DNA from: Verrucomicrobiota bacterium
Lineage (GTDB): Bacteria > Verrucomicrobiota > Verrucomicrobiia > Limisphaerales > UBA9464
Assembly: GCA_947454005.1 (NCBI GenBank)
Contig: CANGMH010000003.1
Span: forward strand, 1 to 40,625
Reading direction: 5' to 3'
Length of the DNA: 40,625 nt
In this document: positions 8,787 through 17,610 of the stretch, in pieces
How positions within the stretch are numbered: the stretch's first letter is position 1
How the letters are laid out: every line of letters starts with the position of its first letter
Made by a program: the position numbers and the translations under genes
Notes under the pieces: model-generated
What the model saw: only the letters and a program-made list of their open reading frames with translations
Database searches by the model: none
Told to the model about the DNA's origin: nothing

Positions 8787-8816
8787 TTGACCCGTTTCCC
8801 GGCGGTTTCCTACTTT
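8787..8816 (+). promoter_or_regulatory. Putative sigma70-type promoter of tig
   Basis: TTGACC (8787-8792) and TACTTT (8811-8816) are separated by 18 bp and lie about 70 bp upstream of the trigger factor start. This is the best promoter-like match in the window. Confidence 0.55.
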
Positions 8817-8888
8817 CCGCACTCTTTGCCGGGACGCCGACTCGCGTCGCCCCGGTGCGTCCGAACGTCAGCCAAAAAGGAAATCATC

Positions 8889-10217
8889 GTGAACGTGTCC
8901 GTCGAAACCCTGGGTCCCTGCAAGAAACTGCTCCGCGTCGAGGTGCCGGTCGAGAAGGTGAATGCCGCCTTCGACGAGCTCACCGGCGCGTTCCAGAAAC
9001 AGGCCCAACTCCCCGGCTTCCGCCCGGGCAAGGCGCCCAAGCATCTCATCGTGAAGTCCTACGAGGGCCGCATCAACGAGGAGACGCGCAAGAAGCTGTT
9101 CGAGGAATCCTACCGCCAGGCCGCCGCCGACCAGAAGCTCCGCGTGATCGTCACCATCGACGTCGAGGAGCAGTCCTTCGGCCGCGGCGTGCCGTTCGGC
9201 TACACGGTCACGCTCGAGCACGCGCCCGAGTTCGACCTACCCAACTACCAGGGCCTCGCCGCCAAGCGCGAGACCACCCTCGCCTCCGACGCCGACGTCG
9301 ACCGCGCGGTCAACATCCTCCGCGAGCAGCAGGTGAAGTACGACGACGTCACCCGCGCCGCGCAGACCGGCGACGCCGTGGTCGTCAACTACAAGGGCAC
9401 CTGCGAGGGCAAGCCGCTCACCGATTTCAACCCGGCCGCCAAGGGCCTCACCGAGAAGCAGAACACCTGGCTGCTCATCGCCGAGAACTCCTTCATCCCC
9501 GGCTTCACCGAGCAGCTCGTCGGCGCGAGCGCCGGCGACAAGAAGACGGTCACCATCGATTTCCAGAGCGAGTTCGTCATCAGCGAGGTCGCCGGCAAGA
9601 AGGGCGTCTTCGAGGTCGAGGTCACCGGCGTGAAGCAGAAGGTCCTGCCCGAGGTGAACGAGGACTTCGCCAAGAGCTTCGGAGCCCCCGACCTCCCCGG
9701 CCTGCTCCAGGGGATCCGCCGCGACCTGCAGAACGAGCTCGATTTCCGCCAGAAGCGCGCCGTCCGCGACCAGCTGCTCAAGCAGCTGCTCGACCAGGTC
9801 AGCTTCGAGCTGCCCGACAGCGTCGTCGCCAGCGAGACCAAGAACCTCGTCTACAACATCGTCAACGAGAACCAGCAGCGCGGCGTCGCCAAGGAGATCA
9901 TCGAGACCAAGAAGGACGAGATCTTCCAGAGCGCCCAGGCCAGCGCCAAGGACCGCGTGAAGGCCGCCTTCATCCTCAACCGCATCGCCGAGATCGAGAA
10001 GATCTCCGTCGACCAGCGCGAGATGTCGCAGCGCATCGTCGCCCTCGCCCAGCAGAACAACCAGACGCCCGAGAAGATGGTCAAGGTTCTCCAAGAACGG
10101 AACGCGTTCCCCGAGATCCAGCAGGACATCCTCACCGGCAAGGTCCTCGACCTGATCGAGCTCAAGGCGACCATCGCCGACGTCGCCCCGGCTCCCGCTC
10201 CCGCTCCGGCGGCCTGA
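8889..10217 (+). CDS. tig: Trigger factor (ribosome-associated chaperone/peptidyl-prolyl isomerase)
   Basis: The 442-aa protein has the three trigger factor domains. The N-terminal ribosome-binding domain carries the signature loop GFRPGKAPK (near residue 50). The central FKBP-type isomerase domain starts around NYKGTCEGKPL, though its surface loop is altered compared with E. coli. The C-terminal helical chaperone arms run to an Ala-Pro tail (APAPAPAPAA). It binds ribosomes near the exit tunnel and shelters nascent chains. I chose the GTG at 8889 rather than more upstream in-frame codons because AAAGGA lies 7 nt before it and homology begins there (MNVSVETLGPCKK). It has its own promoter, with a strong intrinsic terminator 28 bp after the stop, so it appears monocistronic. 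In many bacteria clpP/clpX follow tig; here they do not. Confidence 0.95.
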   Translation: MNVSVETLGPCKKLLRVEVPVEKVNAAFDELTGAFQKQAQLPGFRPGKAPKHLIVKSYEGRINEETRKKLFEESYRQAAADQKLRVIVTIDVEEQSFGRGVPFGYTVTLEHAPEFDLPNYQGLAAKRETTLASDADVDRAVNILREQQVKYDDVTRAAQTGDAVVVNYKGTCEGKPLTDFNPAAKGLTEKQNTWLLIAENSFIPGFTEQLVGASAGDKKTVTIDFQSEFVISEVAGKKGVFEVEVTGVKQKVLPEVNEDFAKSFGAPDLPGLLQGIRRDLQNELDFRQKRAVRDQLLKQLLDQVSFELPDSVVASETKNLVYNIVNENQQRGVAKEIIETKKDEIFQSAQASAKDRVKAAFILNRIAEIEKISVDQREMSQRIVALAQQNNQTPEKMVKVLQERNAFPEIQQDILTGKVLDLIELKATIADVAPAPAPAPAA

Positions 10218-10244
10218 TCAGCGGATCTCCGGCATATTCCGAGC

Positions 10245-10279
10245 GACCAGGCGGCCAGCGATGGCCGCCTGGTCTATTT
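10245..10279 (+). terminator. Intrinsic terminator of tig
   Basis: A perfect 13-bp stem (10245-10257 with 10262-10274) with a GCGA tetraloop is followed by TATTT. It lies 28 bp after the tig stop and separates tig from the long operon downstream. Confidence 0.85.
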
Positions 10280-10398
10280 CCGGCGACGGCACGCGGGCCG
10301 GCGGCGGATCCGTGGTAACTTCCGGCGGTCACGGGTGTCTTCATCGGCGGAACAAGCCGCCTTGCGATGCACCCCATCCGGGTCCAAGAGTCTGCCCC

Positions 10399-13092
10399 GT
10401 GACCACCTCCCGCGAACCCCTCACGCCGGACCGATGCCCGATCGGCCTCGCCCGGGCGTCGCGCTGGGTGCTCGGGCTCCTGGTCGCGGCCCCCGTAGCC
10501 GGCCGTGCCGCGGAACCCTCGGAGGCCCGCGACCTCCTGCTCAAGGGTGAGCACGCCAAGGTGGTCGAGATCGCGGCCAAGGCCCTCAAGGACCGCCAGC
10601 GCGACGAGGAATGGCCGCTGCTGCTCGGACGCGCCTTGCTGACGACCGGCCGCTATCCCGAGGCCCGCGCCGCGATGACCAACGCGCTGGCGAAGGACTC
10701 CGGCAGCATCCGCCTGCGCTGGCTCGCCCGCGAGGCGTTCCTCGCCGCCGGCGACGCCCGCGGCGCCGCCGCGGTGCTCGACGACATCAAGGACTCCGTC
10801 ACCTCGCGGGGCGGCGGCCTGCGCGATCCGGCGAGCATGGTCGCCTTCGGCCGCGCGGCGCTGCTGCTCGGGGCCGACCCCAAGATGGTCCTCGACAAGA
10901 TCTACGCCCCCGCCCAGAAGGCCGATCCCGACCTGCGCGACGTCTACCTCGCGCGCGGCGACCTCGCGCTGGAGAAGCACGACTTCGACCTCGCCGCCAA
11001 GGCCTTCGACGAAGGGGTCCGGAAACATCCCGAGGACCCCGACCTGCTCTTCGGGCTGGCCAAGGCCCACTCCACCGGCGAACGCGAGGTCATGGGCGAT
11101 TCCCTCGAGGCCGCTCTCAAGGCGGATCCCCGGCACATCCCCAGCCTCCTGCTCATCGCCGACAACCGCATCGACGCCGAGGACTACGAAGGCGCGGCCA
11201 AGCGCCTCGACGAGGTCGCCGCCGTCAACCCCTGGCAGCCCGATGCATGGGCCTATCGCGCCGTGCTCGCGCACCTGAAGAACGACACCCTCGCCGAGAC
11301 CGCCGCCCGCGCGTCCGCGCTCCGCTTCTGGACCGACAACCCGCGCGTCGACCACCTCATCGGCCTCAAGCTCTCGCAGAAATACCGCTTCGCCGAAGGC
11401 GCGGCGCACCAGCGCAAGGCCCTCGAGGCCGACCCGTCGTATCTCCCGGCGAAGGCGCAGCTCGCGAACGACCTGCTCCGCCTCGGCGACGAGGCCGAGG
11501 GATGGAAGCTCGCGCAGGAAGTGGAGCGCATCGACGGCTACGACGTGGCCGCCCACAACCTCGTGACGCTCCACGACACGATGACCAAGTACGTCGCGCT
11601 GACGAACGCCCACTTCGTCGTGCGCATCAGCAGCCACGAGGCGGAGGTGTACGGCCCGCGCGTGCTCGCGCTTTTGGAGCGCGCGCGGACGAACCTGTGC
11701 GCCAAGTACTCCATGGAGCTGGCGCTACCGACGCTGGTGGAGATCTTCGCGGAGCAGAAGGATTTCGGCGTCCGCACCTTCGGCATGCCCGACAACCCGG
11801 GCTACCTCGGCGTGTGCTTCGGCCGCGTCGTCACCGCCAACGGGCCGGCGGCGAACAAGACCGGCGCGGTCAACTGGGAGGCCGTCCTGTGGCACGAGTT
11901 CTGCCACGTGGTCACGCTCCAGAAGACCGCGAACCGCATGCCCCGCTGGCTGAGCGAGGGCATCTCGGTGTTCGAGGAGCTCCAGGCCGACGCGTCGTGG
12001 GGACAGCGCATGACGCCCCGCTACCGCTCGATGGTCCTCGGCGGCGAGCTCACCCCGGTCTCGAAGCTCAGCGGTGCCTTCCTCGCGCCGAAGACGCCGT
12101 TCCATCTCCAGTTCGCCTATTACGAATCGGCACTGGTCGTGGATTTCTTGGTCGGCAAGTTCGGCATCGGGGCGCTCAAGGACATCTTGGACGATCTCCG
12201 CGGCGGCGCGGACATCAACGCCGCGATCGCCAAGCACACGATGCCGATGGATCGCTTCGAGAAGGAGTTCGCCGCCTTCGCCACCGACAAGGCGAAGCAG
12301 CTCGCGCCGGGGTTGGAATGGGAGAAACCCGCGCCGACGGTCGCCGAGAAGCTGAAGCCGGAGGCGATCCTGTCGGAGTTGTTCCCGGGCGGGCCGCTCA
12401 AGCGCCAGGCCAAGGAACCGGCGCTCTCCGAGGCCGAGCTGGAGACGTGGGCGGCGGCGCGCCCCGACAATTTCTGGGCGCTCAACCAGGTCGCGCAACG
12501 CGCGGTCGCGGAGAAACGTTGGGCCGACGCCAAGGCCCCGTTGCAGAAGCTCGTCGAGAAGTATCCCGAGCAGGCCGGCGCCGACAGCGCGTATCCGTTG
12601 CTGGCGTCGGTCCACCGCGCGCTGGGCGAGACCGACGCGGAGCGCGAGGTGCTGATGCGCCATGCCGAACGCGACGACGAGGCCACCGCGACATACCTGC
12701 GCCTGATGGAGCTCGCATCCGCCGCGAAGGATTGGCCGACGGTGGCCCGCAGCGCGCAGCGCTTCCTCGCCATCAACCCGCTGGTCGCGCCGCCCTACCG
12801 CTATCTCGCCGAGGCCAGCGAAGCCGCCGGCGACGCTCCGGCCGCCATCGCCGCCTACGCGACACTGATCAAGCTCGACCCGCCGAACCCGTCCGACGTC
12901 CACTACCAGCTCGCACGGCTGTTGCGTCCGACCGACGTCGAAGCGTCGCGTCGCCACGTCCTGCAGGCGCTCGAGGACGCTCCACGCAACGGCGCCGCGC
13001 TGCGGTTGCTGCTCACGCTGCCGACCAACTCCGTTCCGGCGGCGGCCCCCACGCCCGGAGGCAGGACCAAGCCGAGATCCATCGTCTTCTGA
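10399..13092 (+). CDS. Secreted TPR protein with gluzincin (peptidase MA-like) domain
   Basis: From the GTG at 10399 the product is 897 aa. A basic N-terminus and hydrophobic stretch (ASRWVLGLLVAAPVAGRAAE) form a likely signal peptide. Residues ~45-420 are tetratricopeptide-like helical repeats. A zinc metallopeptidase motif follows: H499-E500-F-C-H503 in VLWHEFCHVVTLQK, with WLSEGISVFEE placing a third-ligand glutamate at E520, the gluzincin (peptidase MA) pattern. More TPR-like repeats (~700-870) close the protein. It probably acts in the periplasm; the substrate is unknown. Its stop overlaps the next ATG by one base (TGATG), so it is translationally coupled to the DUF4159 gene and heads the operon. 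The start is uncertain: the frame stays open to 10261, but that region is the tig terminator. Confidence 0.82.
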   Translation: MTTSREPLTPDRCPIGLARASRWVLGLLVAAPVAGRAAEPSEARDLLLKGEHAKVVEIAAKALKDRQRDEEWPLLLGRALLTTGRYPEARAAMTNALAKDSGSIRLRWLAREAFLAAGDARGAAAVLDDIKDSVTSRGGGLRDPASMVAFGRAALLLGADPKMVLDKIYAPAQKADPDLRDVYLARGDLALEKHDFDLAAKAFDEGVRKHPEDPDLLFGLAKAHSTGEREVMGDSLEAALKADPRHIPSLLLIADNRIDAEDYEGAAKRLDEVAAVNPWQPDAWAYRAVLAHLKNDTLAETAARASALRFWTDNPRVDHLIGLKLSQKYRFAEGAAHQRKALEADPSYLPAKAQLANDLLRLGDEAEGWKLAQEVERIDGYDVAAHNLVTLHDTMTKYVALTNAHFVVRISSHEAEVYGPRVLALLERARTNLCAKYSMELALPTLVEIFAEQKDFGVRTFGMPDNPGYLGVCFGRVVTANGPAANKTGAVNWEAVLWHEFCHVVTLQKTANRMPRWLSEGISVFEELQADASWGQRMTPRYRSMVLGGELTPVSKLSGAFLAPKTPFHLQFAYYESALVVDFLVGKFGIGALKDILDDLRGGADINAAIAKHTMPMDRFEKEFAAFATDKAKQLAPGLEWEKPAPTVAEKLKPEAILSELFPGGPLKRQAKEPALSEAELETWAAARPDNFWALNQVAQRAVAEKRWADAKAPLQKLVEKYPEQAGADSAYPLLASVHRALGETDAEREVLMRHAERDDEATATYLRLMELASAAKDWPTVARSAQRFLAINPLVAPPYRYLAEASEAAGDAPAAIAAYATLIKLDPPNPSDVHYQLARLLRPTDVEASRRHVLQALEDAPRNGAALRLLLTLPTNSVPAAAPTPGGRTKPRSIVF

Positions 13093-14096
13093 TGAAGCTG
13101 TCCGCCCTCATCGCTTCGATCGTCGGTCGCATCCGCAAAGCGGCGATGCCTCCGTCGGACGGGGGCGCGCTCCTGCACGACACGGTCCGGAGGCGCCGGG
13201 CGGTCGGGATCCTCGGCCTGCTGCTCGCCGGCGGACTCGTGTTCGCGCAGCGCGGAGGTGGAGGACGCGGCGGTCGCGGCGGCGGCGGCGGGTTCATGGG
13301 CGGAGGCGAGATCCAGGTGCCGGAGGACGTCCATACCGCGCGGGAAGTCGGCACGCGCAGCACCGGCACGCCGGTCTGGACCAACCCGCCCGCGTTCGGC
13401 CAGGACGTGTTCACCTTCGCCCGCATCCGCTACGACAAGAACCCGAACGGCCACCACTTCCGCGGCGGCGGCGGCTGGACCACCGACCTGCCCGACGCCG
13501 ATCTCAACCTGCCGTATCGCGTCCAACAGATGACCTCGATCCGGACGGACGCCGATGGACGCCTCATCCACCTCACCGATCCGGACCTGGTCCGCTATCC
13601 GTTCCTGTTCCTCTCGGCCGCCGGCAACCTCTACCTCACCGCCCCCGAGACCGAGGCGCTGAGGAAGCACCTGCTCAACGGCGGATTCCTGCTGATGGAC
13701 GATTTCTGGGGCGACAGCGAATGGGCCAACGCCGAGAACGTGTTCAAGGAGGTCTTCCCGGACCGGCACTTCATCGAGCTGCCGCTGGACCATCCGCTCT
13801 ACCACAGCGTCTTCGAGATCAAGGCGAAATACCAGAACGCGAACTCCATGCTCGGCGTCCGCAGCGAGCAGACCGGCGTGACCTGGGAGGACAACCATGA
13901 CGGCGACGTCCGCACCGTCCACCACCGCGCCATCCTAGACGACAAGGGCCGCCTGATGGTCCTCGCCCTGCACAACACGGACACCGCCGACGGTTGGGAA
14001 CGCGAGGGCGAGAACGACTACTACTTCCACAACTTCTCCGAGAAGATCGCGTTCCCTCTCGGCATCAACATCATCTACCACGTGATGACGCATTGA
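13092..14096 (+). CDS. DUF4159 domain protein, copy 1
   Basis: The 334-aa protein begins with a basic segment and one hydrophobic helix (AVGILGLLLAGGLVFAQ, ~37-53), then a glycine-rich linker (residues ~55-72) and the DUF4159 domain. The domain carries TFARIRYDK, YPFLFLSAAGNLYLTAPE, LLNGGFLLMDDFWGDSEW and the closing YYFHNFSEKIAFPLGINIIY. DUF4159 has a flavodoxin/GATase-like fold in several bacterial phyla and often accompanies MoxR and BatA genes; no biochemical activity is assigned. The helix suggests it is anchored or exported, with the domain in the periplasm. It starts on the overlapping TGATG of the TPR peptidase gene and is followed after 15 bp by a clear paralogue. Confidence 0.85.
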   Translation: MKLSALIASIVGRIRKAAMPPSDGGALLHDTVRRRRAVGILGLLLAGGLVFAQRGGGGRGGRGGGGGFMGGGEIQVPEDVHTAREVGTRSTGTPVWTNPPAFGQDVFTFARIRYDKNPNGHHFRGGGGWTTDLPDADLNLPYRVQQMTSIRTDADGRLIHLTDPDLVRYPFLFLSAAGNLYLTAPETEALRKHLLNGGFLLMDDFWGDSEWANAENVFKEVFPDRHFIELPLDHPLYHSVFEIKAKYQNANSMLGVRSEQTGVTWEDNHDGDVRTVHHRAILDDKGRLMVLALHNTDTADGWEREGENDYYFHNFSEKIAFPLGINIIYHVMTH

Positions 14097-14111
14097 CCGG
14101 GATCTCCTCCG

Positions 14112-15137
14112 ATGGACACGCCCTTCTCACATTCGCCGGACCGCGCCACGAAGGCGCCGGAACCGTCGTCGGTGGCGGGCAAGCTCCGGGGGATCATAAG
14201 GCGGCTCGCCGCGGCGTCGCCTTGGAGGACCCGAGGGTCCGCCCTCCCGAGGAGGTGGGACGCACTCCCGCCACTGGGATCCCGCTTCGTGCTGGTCGTC
14301 GTCTGCATCTCCTTCAGCTTCCTCGTGCTCGGCCAACGACGGTTCCGGGGCGGCTGGGGAGAGACCTTCATCGGCGAGACCGAGCGCACGGCCCGCGAGG
14401 TCAGATCGCACAGCACCGGCACGCCCGTCTGGACCAACCCGCCCGCCTTCTCGACCGATGTCTTCACCTTCGCCCGCATCCGCCGCGACAGCGGCGGGTT
14501 CAGCCGCGGCGCGCCTTGGTCGACCGACGCCCCGGACAGCGATCTCAACCTCTCCTACCGGCTCCAGCAGATGACCTCGATGAAGGTCGATCCAGACGGT
14601 CGATTCCTCCGGCTCACCGACCCCGATCTTCCCCGCTATCCGTTCATCTACATGGTCGAACCCGGCAGCCTCTACCTGAGCGAGCCCGAGATCGCCGCGC
14701 TGAGGAAGTACCTGCTCAACGGCGGGTTCCTCATGCTCGACGACTTCTGGGGCGACAGCGAATGGGACAATGCCGAGGACGTGCTCAAGCGCGTGCTGCC
14801 CGAACGCAGCTTCGTCGAGTTGTCCCTCGATCACCCGGTCTACCACGGCGTGTTCGAGATCAAGTCCAAGGGACAGGTCCCCAATATCCGCACCGGCGAG
14901 ATGAGCCAGTACACCGGCGTCACCTACGAGGAGAACCACGACGGCGACACCCGGACCGTCCATCACCGCGCCATCTTCGACGAGAAGGGCCGCATGATGG
15001 TCATCGCCACCCACAACACCGACAACGGCGACGGCTGGGAACGCGAAGGCGAGAGCGACTTCTTCTTCCGCAACTTCTCCGAGAAGATCTCCTATCCGCT
15101 CGGCATCAACATCATCTACTACGCGATGACCCACTGA
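14112..15137 (+). CDS. DUF4159 domain protein, copy 2 (tandem paralogue)
   Basis: The 341-aa product is strongly similar to the preceding protein from THSTGTPVW-like residues onward: both share STGTPVWTNPPAF, TDPDL-RYPF, LLNGGFL-DDFWGDSEW and PLGINIIY. It is therefore a tandem duplicate that has diverged. The N-terminus differs: about 55 residues precede a membrane helix (RFVLVVVCISFSFLVLG, ~58-74), and this extension is encoded by DNA full of short palindromes (14200-14285). The glycine-rich linker of copy 1 is shortened to RRFRGGWG. Its TGA at 15135-15137 abuts the moxR ATG at 15138. The role is probably the same as copy 1; two copies may form a heteromer in one complex. Confidence 0.84.
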   Translation: MDTPFSHSPDRATKAPEPSSVAGKLRGIIRRLAAASPWRTRGSALPRRWDALPPLGSRFVLVVVCISFSFLVLGQRRFRGGWGETFIGETERTAREVRSHSTGTPVWTNPPAFSTDVFTFARIRRDSGGFSRGAPWSTDAPDSDLNLSYRLQQMTSMKVDPDGRFLRLTDPDLPRYPFIYMVEPGSLYLSEPEIAALRKYLLNGGFLMLDDFWGDSEWDNAEDVLKRVLPERSFVELSLDHPVYHGVFEIKSKGQVPNIRTGEMSQYTGVTYEENHDGDTRTVHHRAIFDEKGRMMVIATHNTDNGDGWEREGESDFFFRNFSEKISYPLGINIIYYAMTH

Positions 15138-16211
<1,074 letters not shown>

Positions 16212-16239
16212 AGGGGCCAGCTATTCTCCAAGAAGACAA

Positions 16240-16581
16240 ATGAGCGACGACAATCCGCGCCACCGTGAGTTCACCGGAGCGATGCTCAACATTTACCGTT
16301 GCGCATTAACCGAAGCTGGTTACCGCGCTTCACTCTTCTTCAACATGGTTAGCGACCAAGGCGGCTATCAGACAGCCATGACGCTTATCCATTCTTCGCG
16401 TCCCTCGGACGGATACACTGCGCTCCATCAGCGTCAACGGCTCGACCTTACCGTGGAAGCGTTGGTCCTTCGGCCCCAGTGGCACGACATCTTCACCGAC
16501 GACGACCGCCGAGCAGCTCATGACCGACTGGTTGAGTATGTGTACTCACTTCCAGCCGACTCTTGGCGCCCATCGACATGA
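16240..16581 (+). CDS. Small hypothetical protein in inserted block
   Basis: The 113-aa protein is soluble, with no signal or membrane segment. It has the look of a widespread small hypothetical family I recall, with a core pattern of I-Y-x-x-A-x-x-A-G-Y, then [20 protein letters not shown] and an acidic segment ([19 protein letters not shown]). Such genes are often seen in variable or cassette-like regions near mobile and defence genes. I know no assigned function and cannot check by search. Base composition and codon use are visibly less GC-rich than its operon neighbours (many A/T third positions). The ATG at 16240 follows AGAAGACAA, a weak ribosome-binding site. It would be co-transcribed with moxR and DUF58 by virtue of position, but it is probably a passenger rather than part of the machine. 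Confidence 0.72.
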   Translation: MSDDNPRHREFTGAMLNIYRCALTEAGYRASLFFNMVSDQGGYQTAMTLIHSSRPSDGYTALHQRQRLDLTVEALVLRPQWHDIFTDDDRRAAHDRLVEYVYSLPADSWRPST

Positions 16582-16592
16582 TTTCGCTTTCA

Positions 16593-16634
16593 AATCAGCT
16601 AAGCCTCAACGCATCGCTGCGTCCTGAGCTGATT
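16593..16634. repeat. Imperfect hairpin at the end of the inserted block
   Basis: AATCAG (16593-16598) pairs with CTGATT (16629-16634). Inside, CTCAACGCA (16605-16613) pairs with TGCGT (16618-16622) and TGAG (16625-16628), leaving small bulges. It resembles the bulged stem of an attC site but lacks matching GTTRRRY/RYYYAAC boxes. It could equally be the terminator of the small gene. Confidence 0.5.
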
Positions 16635-16647
16635 GCCCGCTAGTTCG

Positions 16648-17610
16648 ATGACCGCCCCCGCCTCCACCCCATCTCTGCCTTCCGCCTCGCTCATCAGCGC
16701 GCAGGCGCTGATGGGCATCCGCAACCTCGAGTTGCGGGCGCGCGCGGTGGTCGAGGGCTTCTGGAGCGGACTCCACCGCAGCCCGTACCACGGCTTCTCC
16801 GTGGAGTTCACCGAGTACCGCCAATACACGCCGGGCGATGATCCCCGGCATCTCGATTGGCGCGTCTTCGCGCGGAGCGACCGGTATTACATCAAGAAGT
16901 TCGAGGACGAGACCAACCTCCGCTGCCATCTCGTCGCGGACCAGAGCCGCTCGATGGATTTCGGCTCGATCGGCCACACCAAGGCCCGCTACGCCGCCAC
17001 GCTCGCCGCCACCCTCGCCTACTTCCTCCATCTCCAAGGCGACGCCGTGGGATTGCTCACCTTCGACGAACGCCTCCGCGACTATCTGCCGGCGCGCCAT
17101 CGTTCGAGCCATCTGCGCCAGATCATGCTCGCGCTGGAGAAACCCGCCGGCGGCGCGGCCACGGACCTCGCGGCGCCGCTCCGGCGGATCACCGAGCTGG
17201 TCCGCAAACGCGGGCTGGTCGCGCTCGTCTCCGATTTCCTCGCGCCGCTCGAAGGACTGGAGCGCAGCCTGACCGACCTCGCGGCCTGCCGGCACGAGGT
17301 CGTCGTCTTCCAGGTGCTCGACCCCGCCGAGCTCGGGCTGGTCTTCGACCAGGCCTCGATCTTCCGCGACGCCGAGACCGGACGCACCCTCTACGTCGAT
17401 CCGGCCGCCGCGCGGAAGGGCTACGTGCAGAAGCTCGAGGCGCACTGCGCGGAGCTCCGCCGCATCTGCGACAAACTCGGCATCACCTACCACCGGCTCG
17501 CGACGGACCAACCGCTGGAGCTCGCGCTCTTCGATTTCTTGCGGCAGCGCATGCACCGGGGGACCACGGCCCGGGCGGTGGCCGCAACCTCGGGGAACCT
17601 CCCAGCATGA
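16648..17610 (+). CDS. DUF58 (VWA-like) protein, MoxR partner
   Basis: The 320-aa protein carries the DUF58 hallmark YTPGDDPRHLDWRVFARSDR (residues 60-79) followed by KKFEDETN, and a VWA-like metal site D98-Q-S-R-S102 at the end of the strand LVADQSRSMDF. DUF58 proteins are the usual cytoplasmic partners of MoxR ATPases and are thought to link the ATPase to membrane VWA proteins. I chose the ATG at 16648 over a TTG at 16633 because the latter would extend into the inserted block and lacks homology. The stop overlaps the next gene's start by four bases (ATGA at 17607-17610). Confidence 0.93.
   Translation: MTAPASTPSLPSASLISAQALMGIRNLELRARAVVEGFWSGLHRSPYHGFSVEFTEYRQYTPGDDPRHLDWRVFARSDRYYIKKFEDETNLRCHLVADQSRSMDFGSIGHTKARYAATLAATLAYFLHLQGDAVGLLTFDERLRDYLPARHRSSHLRQIMLALEKPAGGAATDLAAPLRRITELVRKRGLVALVSDFLAPLEGLERSLTDLAACRHEVVVFQVLDPAELGLVFDQASIFRDAETGRTLYVDPAAARKGYVQKLEAHCAELRRICDKLGITYHRLATDQPLELALFDFLRQRMHRGTTARAVAATSGNLPA

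Larger units (their letters stand above)
16212..16651. mobile_element. 440-bp inserted block between moxR and the DUF58 gene
   Basis: The block is less GC-rich than its surroundings and breaks the otherwise overlapping operon. GATGA occurs exactly at both boundaries (16207-16211, ending moxR; 16647-16651, starting DUF58). Deleting one copy plus the intervening sequence gives GGATGACC, an ATGA stop/start overlap like the other junctions. It holds one small gene and a long imperfect hairpin. I see no convincing terminal inverted repeats, transposase or canonical attC boxes, so the mechanism is unknown. Confidence 0.5.

Noticed and set aside
8715-8888. 58-codon N-terminal extension of trigger factor
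   Set aside because: It would run through the promoter, lacks homology, and the GTG at 8889 has a good ribosome-binding site.
10261-10398. Extended N-terminus of the TPR peptidase
   Set aside because: Overlaps the tig terminator and lacks signal-peptide character; the GTG at 10399 begins just before the export signal.
16581-16651. Integron attC site after the small gene
   Set aside because: The hairpin is bulged like attC, but GTTRRRY and RYYYAAC boxes are missing and there is no matching site at the other end or an integrase.
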